Assembly (NCBI RefSeq): GCF_025515275.1
Contig: NZ_JAOPFU010000033.1
Location: 1 to 50,776, forward strand
From: Catenovulum sp. 2E275
GTDB lineage: Bacteria > Pseudomonadota > Gammaproteobacteria > Enterobacterales > Alteromonadaceae
DNA length: 50,776 bases
Reading direction: 5' to 3'
A model generated the notes under the pieces. The model saw nothing but the letters and a program-made list of their open reading frames with translations. It did no database searches and was not told where the DNA came from. Below are positions 8,936 to 14,774 of this stretch, piece by piece. A program made the translations under genes and the position numbers. The number at the start of each line of letters is the position of its first letter. Within the stretch, counting starts at the first letter, position 1.

Positions 8936-9775
8936 TTATTTACAAAAAGCTTTTAAAAAGTCTAACGTTTCCGTCGCTTTTTCATGGCCGGTAGCTTCTA
9001 AAATAATTTGAATGCCCGGCTTTTTATCTTTTAATAAATTAAATAAGTGTGCATGATCCATTTCGCCAGTTCCGGCTGGTAAGTCGCCCCATTTTAAACC
9101 GTCTTTTAAAATGTAATCTTTGCTGTGAATGGCAACAATTCTGTCGCCAAATTTAGTAAATGCTTCATCCATCAAAGCTTGCTGATCTTGGGTTTGGTCA
9201 GGCGGGAAAAAATTTACGGGATCATAAATCACTTGCACATTAGGAGAATCAACTAATTCCAGCATACGAACCATTTTATCGTATGTGTGAATTGTATGAT
9301 GATGAGCAACCCCTTCAATCCCAACAATTGAGCCATATTTTTCTGCAGTTTTAGCCAAGCGTTTAACGGCATCAACCAGCTCTAAAAAAGATTCTTCTGT
9401 TTGCGATTCAGGATGGTAAGTACAATCAGGGTTTTTAGAACCAGTTTCTGTTCCAACAATGGCACAGCCAAAATCACGGGCAAAACGTAAATGTTCTTCA
9501 AACCTTAATAAAGATTGCTCTTTAATCTCTGGATCGGGGTGGATTGGATTAATATAACAACCCAATACTGCAATATTAATCCCCTGAGCTTTAAACTCAT
9601 CCCGCACATGATTAGCAAAACCCGGTGATAACTGACCTGCTTTTTCTTCAATAAAAGGAAAAGATTTAGCTAAAGCTAATTGTATACAAGTTGCCCCATA
9701 TTGACCTATTTCTTTTGCTATTTCCGCTGGGTTACCCTGACCAAAATCATGAGCTCTTAAACCTAAATTCCACAT
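8936..9775 (-). CDS. Sugar phosphate isomerase/epimerase family TIM-barrel enzyme
   Basis: About 279 residues from the ATG at 9775; the frame also extends to a TTG at 9790. GGA lies about 10 nt before the ATG, which favours that start. The protein has the AP endonuclease family 2 / xylose isomerase-like TIM barrel, with probable metal ligands in VGIEGVAHH, IYDPVNF, VAIHSKD and IILEATG. Family members isomerise or epimerise keto-sugars or sugar acids. It is the last gene of an apparent operon with the tandem SGNH esterase, whose stop lies about 27 bp upstream. Its neighbours suggest catabolism of a sugar released from an acidic polysaccharide. The exact substrate is not determinable. Confidence 0.8.
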   Translation of the reverse strand: MWNLGLRAHDFGQGNPAEIAKEIGQYGATCIQLALAKSFPFIEEKAGQLSPGFANHVRDEFKAQGINIAVLGCYINPIHPDPEIKEQSLLRFEEHLRFARDFGCAIVGTETGSKNPDCTYHPESQTEESFLELVDAVKRLAKTAEKYGSIVGIEGVAHHHTIHTYDKMVRMLELVDSPNVQVIYDPVNFFPPDQTQDQQALMDEAFTKFGDRIVAIHSKDYILKDGLKWGDLPAGTGEMDHAHLFNLLKDKKPGIQIILEATGHEKATETLDFLKAFCK

Positions 9776-9801
9776 AAAACAATAATCCAAAAAATAAGTG
9801 G

Positions 9802-11346
9802 TTATAAACCTAAAATATAATTAAGCTGCTCAGCTACAACTTGCGCTGTTAACTTAGCACCTTCTTTGCTGGTGTGAGTATGCTTGTCTCCAAATAAAGG
9901 GTCAACTGCATCCGGCCCTAATTGATCATATTTTGATGAAATCAAGTTATGTAAATCAATAAAATGGCTGCCACTTTGACGAGCTACATGGTTAGCCCAT
10001 TGCGGATAGCTATTTTCTGCACGCTGAATTAAAGGTTTATCTTGTTGCCATGTTTTACGCGGTACCGGTGAGCAAATAATTGGAATAACGCCTAACGCTT
10101 TTGCCTGGCCAATCATTTTTCTTAAATAACCACCATACGAATAAACCGTTTCAACTTTGCCAGTTAACATGTTGTCAATAATTTCATATTCCTGACCAAT
10201 ACCACGAATTGTACCGCGAGCACGGCTGTCGTCATTTAACGCTGCCGCGTCATTATGCCCAAACTGAATTAACACAATATCGCCCGGTTGCATCATATTT
10301 AATGCACGTTGCCAGTGTCCGGCGGTCATAAATGTACGGCTGCTTAATCCGCCAATTGCGCGATTCACTAAATTAACATTTTTTTGATTTAAATAATCGC
10401 CAACAAAATCGCCCCAGCCCCATTGGCCATTAGCACCGTCACCTGCACCATTTCGTACAGTTGAGTCGCCAACCATAAATACACTACGGCGAGTTTTATC
10501 AGCCACCACAGGTAAACGTAACCATGTCCAATCGCGTGACTCCAATGCTTTACCTTTGGCTGAATAATAAGATTTATCTAAAGTTGGGCGCATCCCTTTT
10601 AAGGCACTAACAATAGTTGCCGCGTGTAACTGCGCACCTTGAGGATTAAAATGAACATAGTCTTTTACAAACATTTCAGAAGTTTTAGCTTCGCCTAACA
10701 TTTCTAATTGATCAGCAACCAAATTAGATACATCAATATATTGGGTATCTAATTCCCATGCTAATTGATACATCCAATAACCGTATTGGCCTGAACCACG
10801 TTCAATTCGGCCATTTTTCCATAAATTTCGGGCAGTTAAAGATAATAAAACCGGTGTTGCCTGCTTTGCTTTTACATCGGCAACCATTTTACGAATGTAA
10901 TGACCAAAGCTATAAACGGTTTCGTCTTTACCAGTTAATTTATTCTGAATAAACTGGCTTTCTTCGCCAATGCCACCAATTGTGCCACGCGCGCGTTTTT
11001 CGTCATTTATTGGGCTTGCATCGTTATGACCAAACTGAATTAATACTAAATCGCCCGGCTTAACATCTTTAATTAATGCATCCCATAAACCTTCAGCAAT
11101 AAAAGTTCGGGTAGAGCGACCACCACGGGCGCGGTTATCAACTTTCGTTTTAGATGTATCAAAAAATTGTTCAAGTTCACCAGCCCAACCTTGTTGATCT
11201 GGTTTACCATAACCTGCGGCTGTTGAATCACCGGCAACAAATATCGTTTGTGGCTGTAAATTATTATCATCTTTTGCATTCGCCACTTGGCATAATCCTA
11301 ATGTTAACCAAGTTACACAAACCGCTTTTATGAGATTTAACTTCAT
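9802..11346 (-). CDS. Exported tandem-domain SGNH acetylesterase (rhamnogalacturonan acetylesterase-like, CE12 type)
   Basis: The product has 514 residues with a signal peptide (about 1-24, ending CQVANA). Two homologous SGNH hydrolase domains follow, at about 32-250 and 285-510. Domain one shows VAGDSTAAG, ARGGRSTRT, IQFGHNDAS and DYVHFN. Domain two shows MVGDSTVRN, AIGGLSSRT, IQFGHNDAA and DKHTHTS. The Ser, Gly, Asn and Asp/His blocks are therefore kept in both, so both could be active. Known CE12 enzymes remove acetyl groups from pectic rhamnogalacturonan or from xylan. With GH115, GH43 and KduI/KduD nearby, a de-acetylating role in acidic polysaccharide breakdown is likely. ATG start; no strong Shine-Dalgarno sequence is seen. 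Confidence 0.88.
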   Translation of the reverse strand: MKLNLIKAVCVTWLTLGLCQVANAKDDNNLQPQTIFVAGDSTAAGYGKPDQQGWAGELEQFFDTSKTKVDNRARGGRSTRTFIAEGLWDALIKDVKPGDLVLIQFGHNDASPINDEKRARGTIGGIGEESQFIQNKLTGKDETVYSFGHYIRKMVADVKAKQATPVLLSLTARNLWKNGRIERGSGQYGYWMYQLAWELDTQYIDVSNLVADQLEMLGEAKTSEMFVKDYVHFNPQGAQLHAATIVSALKGMRPTLDKSYYSAKGKALESRDWTWLRLPVVADKTRRSVFMVGDSTVRNGAGDGANGQWGWGDFVGDYLNQKNVNLVNRAIGGLSSRTFMTAGHWQRALNMMQPGDIVLIQFGHNDAAALNDDSRARGTIRGIGQEYEIIDNMLTGKVETVYSYGGYLRKMIGQAKALGVIPIICSPVPRKTWQQDKPLIQRAENSYPQWANHVARQSGSHFIDLHNLISSKYDQLGPDAVDPLFGDKHTHTSKEGAKLTAQVVAEQLNYILGL

Positions 11347-11622
11347 TTTACCCTCTTATAATTGACGTCTCTGCGCTGACAATAAGTGATTGTAAATGAT
11401 TGATTTTGACAACTCAATAACAAATAAAAATATTATTAATAAGTTATTAAAACAATGCTCACCCAATATTAATAATTATCTGTAATTCACTATTTATGGC
11501 ATTCAAACCGAAAGGCGTAAAACGGGCTAAAGCCAGCACGACAAGGTGATCTTAATTACTCAGGACTTTATAAAAACGGAGCTAGTCATCACAGGAAGAG
11601 GCTGATAGGTAATGCCAGATAT
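11347..11622. other. Junction between esterase promoter and truncated integrase
   Basis: Contains the presumed promoter of the esterase gene near 11350-11450 and, at about 11480-11622, sequence beyond the integrase breakpoint. I recognised no integrase coding sequence, IS end or attC here, so the missing C-terminal half of the integrase is not simply frameshifted into this stretch. Confidence 0.45.
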
Positions 11623-12144
11623 TTATCTTTTAAAGTGTAGTAACTTATATCTGATCTTACAGTTTTGATGAATAGGTTTAGACTTCAATTGGTTATTAAA
11701 ATCAATATCTTTAATACGTAACCTTAGTGCTTCATTAATCCTTAGACCAGCTCCAAACAGTAAACTTGCTATCAGTTTATACTGAATCGGCAATAGGTTG
11801 ATAATGTGCACCGCCTCGTCATGACTAATTACAACAGGCATAGAAACTTGCTTTTTTGTAAATCTAAAATTCAAATTGTCGGTTTCTTTATTCAGGATAT
11901 TTTTATAGACGAATATTATTGCGCAAAGAGCTTGATTTTGAGTTGCTGCGTTAACCTGCTTATTAACTGCTAAATGAGTTAAGAATCGTTCAATTTCAAA
12001 ATTCCCCATGTTTTCAGGGTGCTTGTAATCATTAAAGCGAATGAAACATTTTATCCAATGCAAATAAGCTTTCTCAGTTTGATAGCTGTAATGTCGAATT
12101 CGCAATTCAGCTCGGATAGATTCTAAAAATGGTGATTTAGACAT
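11623..12144 (-). pseudogene. intI: Integron integrase IntI, C-terminally truncated
   Basis: The 173 residues match the N-terminal half of IntI tyrosine recombinases: FLESIRAELRIRHYSYQTEKAY, then TQNQALCAIIFVYKNIL, then GAGLRINEALRLRIKDIDF. The last motif is box I with its catalytic Arg. Full-length IntI proteins have about 320 residues. Everything after DIDF is lost: the IntI-specific patch, the HxxR motif and the nucleophilic Tyr. In its place is an unrelated 24-residue tail. The protein should therefore be unable to recombine. It is transcribed away from the cassette ORFs at 12489-14460, the normal integron geometry. A LexA-like box lies 25 bp upstream of the start. Confidence 0.9.
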
Positions 12145-12154
12145 AATTTCCGCT

Positions 12155-12198
12155 CCTTAGAATTAAGACTGGTTATATATACAGTTATAATTCTAAGG
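12155..12198. repeat. 11-bp perfect inverted repeat flanking the LexA-like box
   Basis: Arms CCTTAGAATTA (12155-12165) and TAATTCTAAGG (12188-12198) are perfect and symmetrically enclose the LexA-like box. On the minus strand the left arm lies just upstream of the intI ribosome-binding region. It could be a second operator or an mRNA structure in the intI leader. Confidence 0.6.
12169..12184 (-). promoter_or_regulatory. LexA-like SOS box in the intI promoter
   Basis: On the minus strand the site reads CTGTATATATAACCAG, which fits the LexA consensus CTGT-N8-ACAG with one mismatch. It is 25 bp upstream of the intI start codon. SOS control of intI through such a box is established for many integrons. 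The site survives although the integrase is truncated. Confidence 0.7.
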
Positions 12199-12488
12199 TT
12201 GATTTTTTGCCAGTATATTCTCGCTTTCTCCAGAATATTAATGGCTCGGTTTCTACATTTTTAATGTTAAGTTATTGATTTTAATTTGTTTACTGGTTTG
12301 CATAATAGACTAATTGATTCTCGGTTTCACACATGTATTGGCTTCTACATTGGAAAATATGATTGACTTTAAATTTAAATAGTCTAAGTTTTTGAAATTA
12401 ATTATTTTTATTTATGGATTCTTCATTCAGCACGTATGTGGAAAGCGAGAATTCATGATAAAAGCTGTTAGCTCTCTAGGGGGACTCA
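12199..12488. other. Presumed attI region and cassette promoter
   Basis: This AT-rich non-coding stretch lies between the divergent intI gene and the first cassette ORF, where attI is expected. The best candidate recombination point is GTTAGCT at 12468-12474, close to the GTTRRRY core and 15 bp before the first ORF. No other gene is evident. A cassette promoter (Pc) would lie here or inside intI, but I cannot fix its position. Confidence 0.4.
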
Positions 12489-12899
12489 TTGAGCTCTAAT
12501 GAAGGACGCATATATTTTGCTCTAGACGGAGGAAATATTGAGCCCGAAGAATTGTCAAAATTTCTTGGTATCGAGGCTACGTCTATTTTGAGGAAAGACT
12601 CAAGAGAGGTCGGCAAGCGTTCCAATATAAATTCATGGGAACTATCAACTCCAAATGTAATTGGTGAGTATGTTGATGTTTACGAGTTGTCAAAGGACCT
12701 AATTGTTGAGCTATTGCCAAAAAAGGATCTTATTATTGTGGCTATCAAGCGTTTTAATTTTACTCCTAGGTTTGAAGTTGTTTTGTGCATTTCAACTAAT
12801 GAAGAACATTCCACCCCAGCAATTGGTTTTGATGCAAATGTTGTTAAATTTTTAGGTGAAGTTGGTGCGTATATTGACATTGATACTTATAGGAATTGA
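12489..12899 (+). CDS. Cassette protein, DUF4279-like
   Basis: A 136-residue soluble protein beginning with TTG at 12489, preceded by the purine-rich AGGGGGA about 5 nt upstream. The sequence (YFALDGGNIEPEELSKFLGIEATS, then FTPRFEVVLCISTNEEHSTPAIGFDANVVKFL in pieces) resembles the DUF4279 family, which is common in integron cassettes and has no known function. No membrane segment or catalytic motif is seen. It is the first ORF of the array, closest to the presumed attI, so normally the best expressed. An attC-like stub follows 11 bp after the stop. Confidence 0.7.
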   Translation: MSSNEGRIYFALDGGNIEPEELSKFLGIEATSILRKDSREVGKRSNINSWELSTPNVIGEYVDVYELSKDLIVELLPKKDLIIVAIKRFNFTPRFEVVLCISTNEEHSTPAIGFDANVVKFLGEVGAYIDIDTYRN

Positions 12900-12907
12900 A
12901 CACGAGA

Positions 12908-12943
12908 GCTAACAAAAAACTTATGTGGGAATGCTAAAAGATG
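12908..12943 (+). repeat. Partial attC-like stub (5' part only)
   Basis: The first ~32 bp (AGCTAACAAAAAACTTATG and on) match the left end of the complete attC at 14455-14551 at nearly every position (TAACAAAAAA-TTATGTGGGA-TGCTAAA). The similarity then stops, and no right-hand GGCGTT core follows. It appears to be an attC cut off by fusion with the next ORF. Confidence 0.65.
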
Positions 12944-13365
12944 AAAACAAAATACTTCTGCCTGTTTACTCTACTTTTTTAATAGCCGCCCCCGCTATAT
13001 GGCTGGCTCTTCATGAGCTATTTGGTGGTGAAGCAGCGTGTTTTGAGAAGCTGGCAGTTGATGAACATCCTCTTGGTTGCAGTACTCAATTGCAGGCAAT
13101 TGTTTCTATCGTTATTTATCTATTAAGTGGGCTCATTACACTTCTTATAATTGTTATTTCTAGTCGGTGGTTTTCTGCTTCCCACATTGTCAATTTTCTA
13201 TTATTTGTTGTTTCAGTATTTTCGGTAGTATACGCAAGAAGACTTCCTGAAAACGTTAGTGCCGTCGAAGCTGCACAAGAGAGTATTAATTTGCTTTTCC
13301 CATATTTTTCTATTTTGTTAATTATCTTTCTTTCAAGAAATTTCTGGGTTAAAGGTAAAGCCTAA
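12931..13365 (+). CDS. Cassette-encoded integral membrane protein
   Basis: About 144 residues from the ATG at 12931; an in-frame GTG at 12925 is also possible. Four hydrophobic segments are visible, near residues 10-27, 48-72, 78-98 and 118-135, with two Cys residues in the first extramembrane loop. I recognise no family. The start codon lies inside the partial attC stub, so the 5' end of this reading frame was made, or at least reshaped, by the cassette fusion. The stop TAA is part of the next attC-like sequence, CCTAACAAAG. Confidence 0.6.
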   Translation: MLKDENKILLPVYSTFLIAAPAIWLALHELFGGEAACFEKLAVDEHPLGCSTQLQAIVSIVIYLLSGLITLLIIVISSRWFSASHIVNFLLFVVSVFSVVYARRLPENVSAVEAAQESINLLFPYFSILLIIFLSRNFWVKGKA

Positions 13366-13385
13366 CAAAGCAATCAAACGGATGG
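13359..13385 (+). repeat. Partial attC-like stub overlapping a stop codon
   Basis: GCCTAACAAAG fits the left-hand attC core RYYYAAC and continues AATCAAACGGA, as in many chromosomal attC sites. No stem arms or right-hand core follow within the next 100 bp. The next ORF starts at 13382 inside it. This looks like a second truncated attC. Confidence 0.5.
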
Positions 13386-13696
13386 TTTTTAAGTTGGTCA
13401 TTAAAAAGCTTCTAGAGTTATTTATCATCCCAATAGCTTGGGCTATCTTTTTATCTCTTTTCATATGGTTATTGTCTGCGGGGAATACAACCATCGCGCT
13501 AGCAGTTGGTGGTATTTATACGTTGTTCGCAGCGGAGCATATTTGTAACTATTCCAATCGTTCAACTAGTCCTATAATTAACAAAGTTGCTAGCTACAGA
13601 ATTATGTATTTAGTTTACTGGCTCAGCCCAATGTGTATTTTATTTTGCCTTTATAGTGTGTTCGGCACATACAAGGCGCTGAAAAAGGAGTTTTGA
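13382..13696 (+). CDS. Cassette-encoded small membrane protein
   Basis: A 104-residue protein with hydrophobic segments near residues 10-32, 36-52 and 74-96, and the small charged tail KALKKEF. I recognise no family. Its TGA is followed at once by the TTG start of the lipoprotein ORF at 13697, so the two are probably translationally coupled and share one cassette, which is unusual because most cassettes carry one gene. Confidence 0.6.
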   Translation: MVFKLVIKKLLELFIIPIAWAIFLSLFIWLLSAGNTTIALAVGGIYTLFAAEHICNYSNRSTSPIINKVASYRIMYLVYWLSPMCILFCLYSVFGTYKALKKEF

Positions 13697-14107
13697 TTGA
13701 AAATTTTAATCCTGATTTTGTGTTCTGTTCTAACCTTTGGTTGCACCTCAACTAATAGTGATAAATCTGAGTATGTCTACAGTACCAATTTGAATTATAA
13801 GCAAATGGTTAAACTTCATTACCAACAATCAAAAACTAAGATTGGGTTTCAATATGAAGCTTACCAACTAATTCCTGAACACAATAAATATTGGTCTCCG
13901 ATTGCAAAAAAATGCCGGAAATTAACAGAAGATGAAGGTAATCAATCTTTTGAATTCGTTTTTGCCGTGAACAAAGACGGTAACGTTATAGACGCGAAGT
14001 CTGAACTGGAAAGTAATGGAGTAAAATGCTTTCTTAATGGTATTAAAGGTATAAAATACCCGAAACCACCTTACGAAACTTGGTACGAAGTAGTAAGAGT
14101 AAAGTAA
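13697..14107 (+). CDS. Cassette-encoded lipoprotein with TonB-C-like tail
   Basis: The product has 136 residues from a TTG start that abuts the previous stop. The N-terminus is a lipoprotein signal: KILILILCSVLTFGC, with the lipobox Cys at residue 16. The C-terminal part (FEFVFAVNKDGNVIDAKSEL, then IKYPKPP) weakly resembles the TonB C-terminal fold, a pattern often seen in small periplasmic proteins. An attC begins right after the stop. Function is unknown. Coupling to the membrane protein upstream suggests they act together at the envelope. Confidence 0.65.
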   Translation: MKILILILCSVLTFGCTSTNSDKSEYVYSTNLNYKQMVKLHYQQSKTKIGFQYEAYQLIPEHNKYWSPIAKKCRKLTEDEGNQSFEFVFAVNKDGNVIDAKSELESNGVKCFLNGIKGIKYPKPPYETWYEVVRVK

Positions 14108-14207
14108 ATATAACAAGGCGCTGAAAAAGCGGACGCGTAAAGCTTGGCTCGCGTTCGTTTCACTAAGTTTAGCCAAGCTTTACTTGCCGTTTATTGCGGC
14201 GTTCGGT
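14105..14207 (+). repeat. attC site (complete)
   Basis: The left end is TAACAAGGCGC at 14111. A perfect 12-bp inner stem follows: TAAAGCTTGGCT (14138-14149) with AGCCAAGCTTTA (14171-14182). The right end is GCGGCGTTCGG (14197-14207). About 97 bp in all, with the imperfect palindrome and GCGTT core expected of attC. It closes the lipoprotein cassette. Confidence 0.8.
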
Positions 14208-14211
14208 GTCT

Positions 14212-14460
14212 ATGGAAAAAGTATACCTGCTGGAACATTTGCACATAATTTCTCAAAACAATGAGTGTGTAAAAACAATCGGAATTTATGCTTCTGAACA
14301 AGAGGCAATCGCAGCTGTTGAGCGGCTAAAAGTACAACCTGGGTTTATAGATTTTCCTCAAATTAATCCCGATAGTGGTGACGAAAGTGGTTTTTATATT
14401 TCATGTTACCCACTTGGTAAAGATCATTGGGCCGAAGGTTTCGTAACAATCGACACCTAA
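14212..14460 (+). CDS. Cassette protein, DUF7336-like
   Basis: An 82-residue soluble protein from the ATG at 14212, a few bases after the attC core, as is typical for cassettes. An upstream in-frame start would lie inside the attC and is rejected. The layout EKVYLLEH, TIGIYASEQEAIAAVERLK, then GFIDFPQ and KDHWAEGFVTI resembles the small DUF7336-type proteins that recur in integron arrays. No function is known. Its stop codon is part of the next attC (ACCTAAC). Confidence 0.7.
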   Translation: MEKVYLLEHLHIISQNNECVKTIGIYASEQEAIAAVERLKVQPGFIDFPQINPDSGDESGFYISCYPLGKDHWAEGFVTIDT

Positions 14461-14551
14461 CAAAAAATTTATGTGGGACTGCTAAAGGTTGGCTCGGTTC
14501 CGCTTAACTATTTTAGCCAATCTTTATCAGCCTCATAATTGGGCGTTGAAC
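14455..14551 (+). repeat. attC site (complete), last of the array
   Basis: The left core ACCTAAC (14455-14461) fits RYYYAAC exactly. Inner arms TAAAGGTTGGCT (14483-14494) and AGCCAATCTTTA (14515-14526) pair at 11 of 12 positions. The right core GTTGAAC (14545-14551) fits GTTRRRY. The arms are nearly the same as in the attC at 14105-14207, as expected for a chromosomal array. Confidence 0.85.
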
Positions 14552-14720
14552 TTGTTTTTCTGTATTTAAGTTTAGTCGGCTAACTGGCCTTTAGCTGACG
14601 TAAATATCCTAGAGCTCAACTTCCCCTTCTGGCACCTATGCGACTTTCAGATTTGATTGAGTTCTGTTAATCGAGCCTGACAGATCGAGTTAAGACTTAT
14701 TCATTTAAAGTTTGATATTT

Positions 14721-14748
14721 ACACCGCTGAATATCATTTCAACGGTGT
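14721..14748. terminator. Hairpin downstream of GH115, possible terminator
   Basis: ACACCGCTGAA pairs with TTCAACGGTGT, with one G-T, just after the GH115 stop. The 3' side on the minus strand is not a clean T-run, so termination is uncertain. Confidence 0.4.
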
Positions 14749-14774
14749 ATTAAACATTAAATAACGAGCTAAAT

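Noticed and set aside
11073-11279. Minus-strand 68-codon ORF inside the esterase gene
   Set aside because: It overlaps the well-supported SGNH reading frame on the same strand in another phase and has no similarity I recognise.
14194-14211. Six-residue N-terminal extension of the DUF7336-like cassette protein
   Set aside because: It would start inside the attC right end; the ATG at 14212 just after the core is the usual cassette arrangement.
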